From the NCBI GenBank assembly GCA_945883115.1, contig CAMCXA010000014.1, positions 1 through 50,044 of the forward strand: a stretch of 50,044 bases of DNA. Reading direction: 5' to 3'. Below the pieces are notes generated by a model that saw only the letters and a program-made list of their open reading frames with translations, was not told the origin of the DNA and ran no database searches. Position 1 is the first letter of the stretch; every line of letters begins with the position of its first letter. This document shows, in pieces, positions 1-7,787 of the stretch. The position numbers and the translations under genes are program-made. The DNA is from Alsobacter soli (GTDB lineage Bacteria; Pseudomonadota; Alphaproteobacteria; Rhizobiales; Beijerinckiaceae).

Positions 1-362
1 GGGTTCATCTCCGTTTCAATGAGCCGCCGGATGCCTTTCACCATCGGTATTGCCGCGAGCGTCGCGAGATCAGCCTCGACGGCCTTTCCCTTCTCCAGCG
101 GTGCATGCGCAATCGTCGCGCAGAGCCGCGGATCCTTTGCCGCCATCTCCGCAACAAACCGCGCTTCCTCGATATGCAGCCCCGGATCAACCGCCACTTC
201 CGCAAACACGATCCCGTCAACCTGCACCGCCCCCCGCGCGGCATCAAAATCCTTCACGAGATGCGTGCGGTTGAGCTTTGGAAGCCCCTTCATCCAGCCA
301 TAGCTGAGGCGCTCCACATCATAGAGATGCACATGGGAATCGATAATGGGGAAATTGGGCAT
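1..362 (-). CDS. Amidohydrolase family 2 (TIM-barrel lactonase-like), N-terminal part
   Basis: The first 120 residues of a metal-dependent hydrolase are visible; the rest lies beyond the left edge. The minus-strand ATG at 362 has GAGGAAG seven bases upstream. Residues 8-15 read DSHVHLYD, the HxH metal-binding start of the amidohydrolase-2 family (COG3618). That family includes L-fucono- and L-rhamnono-lactonases and 2-pyrone-4,6-dicarboxylate lactonase. The following text (GIVFAEVAVDPGLHIEEARF) is the usual second strand and helix of these barrels. The gene follows a PfkB kinase and a sugar isomerase on the same strand, which suggests a sugar-lactone hydrolysis step in a deoxysugar or similar pathway. 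That role is inference from family and neighbours; the substrate cannot be read from the sequence. Confidence 0.85.
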   Translation of the reverse strand, partial: MPNFPIIDSHVHLYDVERLSYGWMKGLPKLNRTHLVKDFDAARGAVQVDGIVFAEVAVDPGLHIEEARFVAEMAAKDPRLCATIAHAPLEKGKAVEADLATLAAIPMVKGIRRLIETEMN

Positions 363-474
363 GGCGTGCTTCCTCGAATGATCGAAATGTCGGACACTAG
401 ACTACTGCCCATCGCGCTCCGCATGCAAGAGGGGCAGGGCCAGCCTCACTTCCGCCAAAAACTGGCCGCCACCA

Positions 475-1398
475 TCATCCGATTCGCGCCTGAAGTGTCG
501 CCCGCGTCACCTCGCGCTGGGCCTCCTCCGTCATACTTACAAACGCTGCCGCGGCAGAGTTCGCCGCCCGGCACGCCTCCAACAGAGACTTGCCCTGCGC
601 GAGATCGGCGCACAGCATTCCCAAAAAACAATCCCCCGCGCCATGCGTCGAGATAACCGTCACACGATGCGGCGCGATCACAACAGGCTCGCCATCCCGT
701 GTCCGCACAACCAGCCCCTCGCCGCCGAGCGTGATCACCACATCCTTGCGCCCGCCGCCAAGCGCGGGCATCGCCCGGATCGCGCTTTCGGCATCCGTAA
801 CCGGCGCCCCGCTCAACATCTCCGCCTCGACGCGATTGACGACCAGAAGATCAACCAGATCGAGAAGCTCTCGCGCCATCCCCCGCGCCGGCGCGGCATT
901 CAGCACGACATATGCGCCTGCAGCTTTTGCCGCACGCGCCGCAGCGATATTGGCCGCTTCGGGAATTTCATGCTGCAGGATCAGGATCCGCGCACCGGCC
1001 AGCGCCTCCCACTGGCTTGCAATGGAAGCAGGATCAATCGCGAGATTAGAGCCCGACACGATCACCGCGCCATATTCGCCCGTCGCCTCGACAATCGCGA
1101 CGCTCATCCCCGATCCCGCCGTCTCGTCAACCGACACGCCGCTAATATCCACGCGGGCGGCAGTCAGATGATCAAGCAATCGGCGGCCGAAATCATCCTT
1201 GCCCACACGCCCGATCATCGCGGTCGAAGCCCCCATCCGCGCGGCCATCACCGCCTGGTTGCCTCCCTTGCCGCCGCATTTCATGCCCCACGCCGACCCC
1301 ACCGCCGTCTCGTCCCGCCGCGGCAAATGCGGCGACTGCACCATGATATCGAGGTGAAGACTGCCGCACACAATCACATCAAAGGCCTTAGGAGTCAT
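475..1398 (-). CDS. PfkB-family (ribokinase-like) sugar kinase
   Basis: A 307-residue cytosolic carbohydrate kinase that would transfer phosphate from ATP to a sugar or sugar acid. The N-terminal substrate-binding signature GGKGGNQA is at residues 42-48. The C-terminal signature is at about 250-256 as STHGAGD; the catalytic Asp of GAGD is kept (Asp256), while the usual D-T before GAGD is S-T-H. The ATG at 1398 is chosen over an upstream TTG at 1425 because the family's first beta strand (FDVIVCGSLHLD) begins right after it. It lies between a TIM-barrel sugar isomerase and an amidohydrolase in the same direction, 65 bases after the former, so the three probably form one catabolic operon. The sugar is not identifiable from sequence alone. 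Confidence 0.88.
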   Translation of the reverse strand: MTPKAFDVIVCGSLHLDIMVQSPHLPRRDETAVGSAWGMKCGGKGGNQAVMAARMGASTAMIGRVGKDDFGRRLLDHLTAARVDISGVSVDETAGSGMSVAIVEATGEYGAVIVSGSNLAIDPASIASQWEALAGARILILQHEIPEAANIAAARAAKAAGAYVVLNAAPARGMARELLDLVDLLVVNRVEAEMLSGAPVTDAESAIRAMPALGGGRKDVVITLGGEGLVVRTRDGEPVVIAPHRVTVISTHGAGDCFLGMLCADLAQGKSLLEACRAANSAAAAFVSMTEEAQREVTRATLQARIG

Positions 1399-1463
1399 AT
1401 CGCTTTTTTCCACATGCGCGTGCAATCAGTCTCAAATTCGGCGGGTCAACCGCACCATATCCG

Positions 1464-2453
1464 TCAAAGCCCGAAAAGCGCTGCCTGAACGATGGCCTGA
1501 CTTGTCACCGCATCCTGCTTCTGGATTGCCGCCGCCAATCGCGTGTCTCCGCGCAATTTATCGACAATCCGCCGCATCGCATTGACTGTGGAAATATTCG
1601 TCGCGCATTCCGCCACCGGATCAAGCCCTGTCGTGTCCGGAAACGTATCGAAATAGATCGCGCCGTCATACCCGATCCGGTCCAGTTCATAGAGCAGTTC
1701 AATTGTCTGGATCGGATGCACCGATCCCGCCATCAATCCGTCATCCCGCTTGCCATAGCCGTCATTGAGGTGAATGCCGAGCAGACGCGAATGACGCGCG
1801 ACAAGGCTCGCCGCATGCGCCGGCATCTCGTCGGCATAAAGCGCATGCGCGAAGTCGAGCGTCACGCCCAGATTGGGCCGGTCAATCTCCTTGATCGCCA
1901 GCAACGTCGTCGCCACGTCCGGCATCAGGCTGAACGAACGCGGCTCGTTCGGCTTGTATTCGATGCTGATATCGATCGCGGTGTTATGGTCCGCCACCTC
2001 ACGGATCGCCGCAATCGTCTGATCCCAGATGCGGCCATAATCAACCTGAAACGAATAATCAAATCCGTCCTGCCCCATCCAGAGCGTCATCAGCGACCCG
2101 CCCGCACGCGCCAGTGAATCAAGCCCGCGCTTGGTGATATCAATCGCAGCACGCCTCACCGTCTCGTCCGGATGCGTGAACGCCCCCAGCTTGAAGCCAG
2201 GATCGGTGTAATAGCGCATCGCATAGCCATTTAACCTGACATTCAGGCTCGAGAGCTTTTCCATAACCTCCGGCTCGGTCAGTCCCTCGAGATGATCCGG
2301 ATAATTCAGATCAACGGCATTCAAGCCCGACACGCTCGCGGCCCGATCAAGCACTTCAAGCGTGGTGATTTTGCCGTTATGGCCCTGCCAATACTGCTTT
2401 TCATTCACCCAAAACGAATTCAGGCGGGCAGCATATTCATAAGGCTTCATCAT
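1464..2453 (-). CDS. TIM-barrel sugar isomerase/epimerase (xylose isomerase-like)
   Basis: A 329-residue protein of the AP-endonuclease-2 / xylose isomerase-like barrel superfamily. Metal and substrate-binding strands are visible as IDISIEYKPNEPR (Glu), GVTLDFAHAL (Asp/His) and LGIHLNDGYGKRDD (His/Asp). The best general match by eye is the L-rhamnose isomerase / sugar isomerase group, but an exact substrate is inference. The start is set at ATG 2453 because GGAG lies six bases upstream; a TTG at 2465 would add four residues without a ribosome site. It is the first gene of the minus-strand cluster with the PfkB kinase and the amidohydrolase, and it faces the broken FucU mutarotase across about 215 bases. 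A 6-deoxysugar pathway (isomerase, kinase, mutarotase) fits this set. Confidence 0.82.
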   Translation of the reverse strand: MMKPYEYAARLNSFWVNEKQYWQGHNGKITTLEVLDRAASVSGLNAVDLNYPDHLEGLTEPEVMEKLSSLNVRLNGYAMRYYTDPGFKLGAFTHPDETVRRAAIDITKRGLDSLARAGGSLMTLWMGQDGFDYSFQVDYGRIWDQTIAAIREVADHNTAIDISIEYKPNEPRSFSLMPDVATTLLAIKEIDRPNLGVTLDFAHALYADEMPAHAASLVARHSRLLGIHLNDGYGKRDDGLMAGSVHPIQTIELLYELDRIGYDGAIYFDTFPDTTGLDPVAECATNISTVNAMRRIVDKLRGDTRLAAAIQKQDAVTSQAIVQAALFGL

Positions 2454-2668
2454 CAAAAACTCCAAAACGGCGATACGCGGCCACTGTCTTTAGCGCCGCT
2501 AGCTTTATGTACTCCCGCGGATTTGTAAAGTTAACGTGCCTTCTCGGCTTGCCCCGGTAAATCCGGCGCGAAATCATCAAGCATGTGGCTTGCTCAACCA
2601 CCCGATTGACCCGCACGCGATCCATAGAGATAGTGTACACGTCAAATTCACCAAAGGAGGGAACTTCC

Positions 2669-3118
2669 ATGCTCAAAAAGATTGACCCGTTGCTGAATGC
2701 GGATGTTTTATATGCCCTGCGCGCCATGGGACATGGCGACGATCTCGTCATTTGCGATACCAATTTCCCCGCGGACTCCGTTGCCCGCCAGACGGTCCTC
2801 GGCAAAGTTCTCCGGATCGACAACACAACAGCAGCCGAGGCCGCCCGCGCGATCCTGTAAGTCATGCCGCTCGATACCTTCGTCGACGAGCCTGCTTTGA
2901 GAATGGAAATCGTCGGCAATCCGCATGAAATCCCGAAAGTACAGGCCGAAGTGCAGCGCGAAATCGACCGCGCAGAAAAAACCCCGATGACACTCAGTTC
3001 CATTGAACGCTTCGCCTTTTACGAGCGCGCGAAAAAGGCCTATTGCGTGATCCAGACAGGAGAGAGGCGGTTTTACGGCTGCTTCATCTTCAAAAAAGGC
3101 GTTGTCCCGCCGAAATAG
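2669..3118 (+). pseudogene. fucU: FucU/RbsD-family sugar mutarotase interrupted by one in-frame TAA
   Basis: Read straight through, bases 2669-3118 encode a complete FucU-like pyranose mutarotase of normal length (E. coli FucU is 140 residues). A TAA at 2858-2860 stops translation after 63 residues. The frame continues without shift as V-M-P-L-D-T-F and ends with the family's hallmark [12 protein letters not shown] and GERRFYG...KKGV. The N-terminal half carries the conserved MGHGD. The ribosome site AAAGGAGG at 2653-2660 is strong. The usual YGN before the LKKG end is YGC here. An ATG at 2864, only four bases after the stop, could allow re-initiation of an 84-residue C-terminal piece. The likely causes are a recent nonsense mutation or a sequence error; recoding is less likely. 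Confidence 0.85.
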
Positions 3119-3146
3119 TAAGCCGCAACATTCGATTTACGTCAGT

Positions 3147-3180
3147 AAACCGTCCCGGTTTCGGGGCGGTTTTATTTTTT
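3147..3180 (+). terminator. Rho-independent terminator after the mutarotase gene
   Basis: Bases 3147-3157 (AAACCGTCCCG) pair with 3162-3172 (CGGGGCGGTTT) through an 11-bp stem with one G-U pair and a 4-base loop. A run of T with one A follows to 3180. It lies 29 bases after the mutarotase stop, as expected for the end of that transcript. Confidence 0.85.
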
Positions 3181-3310
3181 ACACCCGTCAAAGAAAAATT
3201 TAAACAAATTATATTCGCAATTATAGATATTAATGGTTTATTCATAATATAATTTACTTAATGATTTTCTAATGTATGCATATCTCCTGTATAGATTATG
3301 GAGATACTCA

Positions 3311-3565
3311 ATGAGTTTTTCATCTTATTTTAGAAAAAAATTAAGTAACGCTGTTAAAATTCAAGATAATAGCAATTTTATTGAAAAATATCGACAAATT
3401 GATCTGCATGGAAAAAGATCAATTCCCCTACGTCAATATCCGCTCACCCGCGATACGCGCCTTTCGGACCTCGCAGGGCGACAGGGAGACGACTATACCA
3501 CCCCGCGCCGTTATCGTCCCAACAGTGACGAGGTCTATTATGATGTCGACTGGTTCAAACGATGA
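3311..3565 (+). CDS. Small hypothetical protein, AT-rich 5' half
   Basis: An 84-residue basic protein with no family I recognise. The start MSFSSYFRKKLSN at 3311 is preceded by GGAG at 3300-3303, seven bases away, which favours it over an upstream ATG at 3272. The 5' third and the leader before it are very AT-rich, whereas the 3' half (from about 3425) has the GC-rich codons of the surrounding genome. No membrane segment or signal peptide is evident. The C-terminal half is polar with Arg, Asp and Tyr (RRYRPNSDEVYYDVDWFKR). It ends 21 bases before the convergent chromate transporter. It may be a lineage-specific gene; the good ribosome site is the main reason to call it real. Confidence 0.55.
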   Translation: MSFSSYFRKKLSNAVKIQDNSNFIEKYRQIDLHGKRSIPLRQYPLTRDTRLSDLAGRQGDDYTTPRRYRPNSDEVYYDVDWFKR

Positions 3566-3586
3566 GTCTTCAATCGAATCTGAGAC

Positions 3587-4933
3587 CTACGCCACGAACC
3601 TCAGAACTACCCCTGTAGCCGCCGCGATCAACAATGTTTGCCCCACACCCCGTTGCGCATAGAAAAGGCTAAAAGCCGCAAGAGCCGCGATCAGAACCGC
3701 CGTCGGATCAAGGCTCGAAAGGACAGGGATCTCAAGCTGATGCGCTCCCACGGCCAGCGTCTGCACATCTTTGAAAAAGACGTGCACAGCAAACCAGAGC
3801 GCCAGATTGGTAATCACGCCGACAATGGATGCCGTGATCGCCGCTAGCGCACTCGAAAACAACCGATGATCGAGTAATTTCTCCGCGAGCGGCGCGCCGA
3901 GAAAAACAAACGCAAAACAAGGCGCAAAAGTAACCCAAAGGGTCAGCACAGCTCCGGCCAGCCCGCCGGCCATTCCGTTCAACCCCGCCTCGGCACGGTA
4001 GCCCGCCAGAAAGCCTACAAATTGCAACACCAGAATGAGCGGCCCGGGCGTCGTTTCAGCCAGCCCCAACCCCGTCAGCATGTCACTCGGCGAAAGCCAC
4101 TGATATCCCTGCACAGCCTCCTGCGCGACATAAGCGAGAACCGCATAGGCCCCGCCAAACGTGACAACCGCCATTTTCGAAAAGAACCAGACAATATCCG
4201 CGTATAATCCACCAATCGGCAGCAAAACCACCAAGGGTATGGCCCAGACGATCAACGCCATTATTCCCGCGCGGCGCGCGCTCAAGGCTAAACGACCGAC
4301 GCGGGCAGGATCATTCACCAGCAGCTGATCGATCAACGCTTCGGGCGTATCGCTGTCACCCGTTCGATGGGCCAGTCTGAAATGGTCCACAAAGATCATT
4401 CCGGTGATCCCGGCAAAAACGATCACAAATGGAAAGGGCACCCCGAAGACAGCGAGCGCGACAAAGGACGACCCCGCAAGCACCCATCCCGCCCGCCCCC
4501 GCAACGCACGATGGGCAATTCGAAGCAACGCCTCCACAACAAGAACCAGCACGGCGCATTGCAGCCCGTAGAAAACCGCAGAGACGAAGGGGACTTCACC
4601 AAAAACCGCGAACAGCGCCGACAGGATCAGCATCAAAAAGGCACCCGGCAGAATAAACAGCAGCCCTGCCGCAAATCCACCCTTGGCGCCATACATCAAC
4701 CAGCCGAGATAGGTTGCCAATTGCTGGGCTTCCGGCCCCGGCAGGAACGAACAGAAATTCAGCGCATGCAGAAACCGGCGATTGCTGATCCAGCGCCGCT
4801 CATCGACAAATTCACGATGCATCAACGCGATCTGGCCCGCAGGGCCACCAAAAGACAAACATCCGATCCGCGCCCAGATGGTGATTGCATCCCGAAACGG
4901 CGGCAAGTTTGTCCCGGCCCGTTCATTCGCCAT
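3587..4933 (-). CDS. chrA: Chromate transporter, long-chain CHR family
   Basis: A 448-residue inner-membrane protein with two homologous halves, each starting with the CHR signature: LSFGGPAGQIALMH near residues 28-41 and VVTFGGAYAVLAYV in the second half. Each half also has a proline-glycine motif (FLPGPEAQQLATYLGW and ETTPGPLILVLQF). About ten to twelve hydrophobic segments can be counted. The family includes ChrA, which exports chromate. The length fits the two-domain form. An AGGGAG ribosome site lies nine bases before ATG 4933. There is no ChrB-like regulator beside it, so whether chromate is the real substrate here is open. It converges with the small hypothetical gene and diverges from the desaturase operon. 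Confidence 0.9.
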   Translation of the reverse strand: MANERAGTNLPPFRDAITIWARIGCLSFGGPAGQIALMHREFVDERRWISNRRFLHALNFCSFLPGPEAQQLATYLGWLMYGAKGGFAAGLLFILPGAFLMLILSALFAVFGEVPFVSAVFYGLQCAVLVLVVEALLRIAHRALRGRAGWVLAGSSFVALAVFGVPFPFVIVFAGITGMIFVDHFRLAHRTGDSDTPEALIDQLLVNDPARVGRLALSARRAGIMALIVWAIPLVVLLPIGGLYADIVWFFSKMAVVTFGGAYAVLAYVAQEAVQGYQWLSPSDMLTGLGLAETTPGPLILVLQFVGFLAGYRAEAGLNGMAGGLAGAVLTLWVTFAPCFAFVFLGAPLAEKLLDHRLFSSALAAITASIVGVITNLALWFAVHVFFKDVQTLAVGAHQLEIPVLSSLDPTAVLIAALAAFSLFYAQRGVGQTLLIAAATGVVLRFVA

Positions 4934-5074
4934 AATGCCAACTCCCTGTCACACGCAAAATCAACATGCCCGAAATCTGTGACAGTTCAGACATCGTCAG
5001 CCAATTCGAATATCCAGATCCCTGAAACCGGAATAAAACAAACACGCGACAAACACATTTGAAAAATGGTTGGA

Positions 5075-5106
5075 AATACGCAATAAATATGCTCCAGACG
5101 CGTATT
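5075..5106. promoter_or_regulatory. Inverted repeat upstream of the MocDEF-like operon
   Basis: AATACGC at 5075-5081 is matched by GCGTATT at 5100-5106, 18 bases apart, within the otherwise empty 212-base spacer between chrA and the desaturase gene. It lies about 40-70 bases before the ATG at 5146, the usual place for an operator. No regulator is encoded beside it, so this is a weak call. Confidence 0.3.
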
Positions 5107-5145
5107 CCTGTTTTCTACACTATGGCATTATTTTGAGGACGTCCC

Positions 5146-6216
5146 ATGACAGCGACACAACACCCTCGTGATTACAGCCTCACTGGCCCATTGAACGCGC
5201 AAGCGGTTGAGGCGGGGCTCGCCAATGCAGAATGGTACAAATCGGCCATTTCGCGCGCGCGGATGAAGGAGCTCATGAAACGCAGCGACGGCCCCGCCAC
5301 GCGCGACACAATCCTCTGGATCGGCCTGATGATCATCACCGCAGCGCTGGGGGCCTATTTCTGGGGCACGCTCTGGTGCATCCCGTTCTTTTTTGTTTAC
5401 GGCATTCTCTACGGTTCGGGCGGTGACAGCCGTTGGCACGAATGCGGCCACGGCACGGCCTTCAAAACGCAATGGAAGAACGATGTCGTCTACCAGATTG
5501 CCTGCTTCATGATGATCCGGAACCCGGTTGTCTGGCGCTGGAGCCATTCACGCCATCACACCGATACCATCATTGTGGGCCGCGATCCGGAAATCATCAC
5601 GATGCGTCCGCCGGAACTGATCAAGCTTGGCTTGAATTTTTTCGGCATTCTTGATGTTCCGCAATCCCTGCTTGCCATGCTGCGCTATGCCGCAGGTATT
5701 TTGAACGACGCCGAGAAAAGTTTCATTCCCGAGGCGGAACAGGCGAAAGCATTCAACGTCGCCCGAATCTGGACATTGATTTACGCGGCAACAATCGTGG
5801 CCTGTTTCTGGATGGGGTCGATTCTGCCCCTGATGATCATCGGCCTGCCACGCATGTATGGCGCCTGGCATCATCTGATGACCGGCCTCACGCAGCATAT
5901 CGGCCTTGCCGAAGATGTGCTCGATCACCGGTTGAACTGTCGCACCGTTTATATGAACCCCTTCAGCCGGTTCGTGTACTGGAACATGAACTACCACGTC
6001 GAACATCATATGTTCCCGATGGTGCCGTATCACGCCTTGCCGGAGCTTCACAAAGAGATGCTGACGGATTGCCCGAGACCCTATTCGGGCCTGTGGGAAA
6101 CCTTCGCCGAAATCCTTCCGACATTGGCGCGCCAGATACGCGATCCGGAATATTTCGTCCGTCGTCAATTGCCCCCAACGGCACGTCCGACACTCTCGCC
6201 AATGGCCGCTGAATAA
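5146..6216 (+). CDS. mocD: Membrane fatty-acid-desaturase/hydroxylase family oxygenase (MocD-like)
   Basis: A 356-residue membrane di-iron enzyme. The three histidine boxes are HECGH (98-102), HSRHH (134-138) and HVEHH (284-288). Hydrophobic segments lie at about residues 55-92 and 208-235. Alone the fold suggests desaturation or hydroxylation. Together with the next two genes, a Rieske ferredoxin and an FAD ferredoxin reductase, it matches the MocD-MocE-MocF arrangement known from rhizopine (3-O-methyl-scyllo-inosamine) catabolism, where the trio carries out O-demethylation. None of the other moc genes is in the window, so the substrate could well be another methyl ether or a lipid. The start at 5146 has a GAGGACG site upstream. 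The gene ends 11 bases before the ferredoxin gene. Confidence 0.75.
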   Translation: MTATQHPRDYSLTGPLNAQAVEAGLANAEWYKSAISRARMKELMKRSDGPATRDTILWIGLMIITAALGAYFWGTLWCIPFFFVYGILYGSGGDSRWHECGHGTAFKTQWKNDVVYQIACFMMIRNPVVWRWSHSRHHTDTIIVGRDPEIITMRPPELIKLGLNFFGILDVPQSLLAMLRYAAGILNDAEKSFIPEAEQAKAFNVARIWTLIYAATIVACFWMGSILPLMIIGLPRMYGAWHHLMTGLTQHIGLAEDVLDHRLNCRTVYMNPFSRFVYWNMNYHVEHHMFPMVPYHALPELHKEMLTDCPRPYSGLWETFAEILPTLARQIRDPEYFVRRQLPPTARPTLSPMAAE

Positions 6217-6227
6217 GGATCGAATGA

Positions 6228-6539
6228 ATGCCACAGTGGATTAAGGCCTGCGCCGCCGATAATATCGATGACGAGGACGTCATGCGTTTCGATCATGATG
6301 GCCAAACCTACGCGCTCTACCGGTTCAACGACGAATTCTTCGCCACGGACGGCCTTTGCACCCACGAGAAAGTCCATCTTGCCGATGGACTCGTGATGGA
6401 GCACATCATCGAATGCCCGAAGCATAATGGCAGGTTTGACTACCGCACGGGTGCCGCCAAAGGTGCGCCCGTCTGCGTAAATCTAAAGACCCACAAGGTA
6501 AAGGTCGAAGGCGGGGATCTCTATCTCGAAGTGCCGTGA
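6228..6539 (+). CDS. mocE: Rieske-type [2Fe-2S] ferredoxin (MocE-like)
   Basis: A 103-residue soluble electron carrier. The Rieske ligands are seen as CTH (Cys44, His46) and CPKH (Cys63, His66), with the usual spacing of about 17 residues between them. It would pass electrons from the reductase encoded next to the di-iron oxygenase encoded before it. The sequence LCTHEKVHLADGLV followed by IIECPKHNGRFDYRTG is typical of the MocE ferredoxin group. The ATG at 6228 is used because the ATG at 6224 runs into a stop after six codons. The gene lies 11 bases after the oxygenase and 15 before the reductase, so the three are one transcription unit. Confidence 0.88.
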   Translation: MPQWIKACAADNIDDEDVMRFDHDGQTYALYRFNDEFFATDGLCTHEKVHLADGLVMEHIIECPKHNGRFDYRTGAAKGAPVCVNLKTHKVKVEGGDLYLEVP

Positions 6540-6554
6540 ACGGGATAGCAGATC

Positions 6555-7769
6555 GTGAATAGTCTGATCATCGGCGCCGGCGAAACCGGCGTTCGCGCCG
6601 CCCTCAAACTCCGTGAAGACGGCTATGCCGGCACTATCACGCTGGTAAATGGCGAGGCGCACACGCCCTATGAGCGCCCGCCGCTCTCGAAACCGACTGG
6701 CGAGCCTATCACGCTGAAACCGGTCTCTGGCGCGGATCAGCTTGCCGCCCACAACATCACGCTTCTCACCGGAGAGCGAGCGCATCTGATCAACCGGACT
6801 GCAAAACGTGTTGAATTTGAGAGTGGCTTGGCCACCCCCTATGATCGCCTTCTGATTGCAACGGGTGCCACGCCGCGCGCCCTTACCGTGAACGGCTTGG
6901 CTATACCGTCCGCCTTAACGCTCAGAACCTATGACGACGCCATCGCCATCGAAGCCCGGATGCTCCCAGGTGCGCGGTTCGTGATCATTGGCGGCGGCTT
7001 TATCGGGCTGGAACTCGCCGCCATGGCACGCGCCAAGGGCGTCGACGTCACCGTCATCGAAACCCAGCCCCGCTTGCTCGCCCGCGCCGTACCGGCAGAG
7101 ATCGCCACCCGCCTCGAACAGCGCCATCGCGATTCCGGCGTCACCTTCCATCTCGGTGCGGCCATCACATCGATCACGCCCGACCATGTCATCACTCTGG
7201 CAAACGGTGAAACCCTTCGCGCCGACACACTCATCGCGGGAATCGGCTCGATCCCGGCAACATCCCTCGCGGAACAAGCAGGTTTGCTGATTGATAACGG
7301 GATTGCGGTTGATGCCACGCTCGCGACAAGTGATCCGGATATCTTCGCCGCAGGCGATTGCTGTTCCTTCCCGCACCCCGTTTACGGCAACAAGCGCATC
7401 CGCATCGAATCCTGGCGCGCCGCCCAACAACAGGGCTATCACGCCGCACGCGCTATGATGGGATCGACAGAGCCCTTCTCCGCCGTGCCATGGTTCTGGA
7501 CGGATCAATACGACCTCTCGGTCCAAATCGCAGGTCTGCCAAGCGAAGGCGTAACCCATGTCAGGCGCGAGACGGAGGACGGCTCGTTACTTCTGTTCCA
7601 TCTCGCTACCGATAACCGCCTGATTGCCGCCAGCGGCATCGGACTCGGCAATGCGGTCGCCAGAGACATCCGCCTCTCGGAAATGCTGATCGACCGCCGG
7701 GCATTGCTGTCACCCGACGATCTCGCCAATCCTGCAATCCGCCTGAAAGCCCTGCTCGCCGCGCACTAG
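6555..7769 (+). CDS. mocF: FAD-dependent ferredoxin reductase (MocF-like)
   Basis: A 404-residue NAD(P)H-dependent flavoprotein of the pyridine nucleotide-disulfide oxidoreductase type. The FAD dinucleotide motif (IIGAGETG) is at residues 5-12, a second GGGFIG motif for NAD(P)H at 146-151, and the FAD-contacting DIFAAGD at about 262-268. It has no redox-active CxxxxC pair, as expected for reductases serving Rieske ferredoxins. The start is a GTG at 6555, right where the FAD motif must begin. Its place directly after the ferredoxin gene implies that it completes the electron chain from NAD(P)H to the MocD-like oxygenase. Confidence 0.85.
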   Translation: MNSLIIGAGETGVRAALKLREDGYAGTITLVNGEAHTPYERPPLSKPTGEPITLKPVSGADQLAAHNITLLTGERAHLINRTAKRVEFESGLATPYDRLLIATGATPRALTVNGLAIPSALTLRTYDDAIAIEARMLPGARFVIIGGGFIGLELAAMARAKGVDVTVIETQPRLLARAVPAEIATRLEQRHRDSGVTFHLGAAITSITPDHVITLANGETLRADTLIAGIGSIPATSLAEQAGLLIDNGIAVDATLATSDPDIFAAGDCCSFPHPVYGNKRIRIESWRAAQQQGYHAARAMMGSTEPFSAVPWFWTDQYDLSVQIAGLPSEGVTHVRRETEDGSLLLFHLATDNRLIAASGIGLGNAVARDIRLSEMLIDRRALLSPDDLANPAIRLKALLAAH

Positions 7770-7787
7770 GCTTTGCCGTCGAACTGC

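Noticed and set aside
2466-2668. Promoter pairs in the divergent spacer before the mutarotase gene, such as TTGACC at 2606
   Set aside because: The matching -10 box is poor at every allowed spacing, so no promoter could be placed with confidence.
2437-3003. A 188-codon minus-strand frame over the mutarotase region
   Set aside because: The plus strand carries clear FucU homology and a strong ribosome site; the antisense frame has no recognisable content and no start signal.
5146-7769. Calling the oxygenase operon a complete rhizopine pathway
   Set aside because: Only the three electron-transfer and oxygenase genes are present; the dehydrogenase, transport and regulator genes of that pathway are absent from the window.
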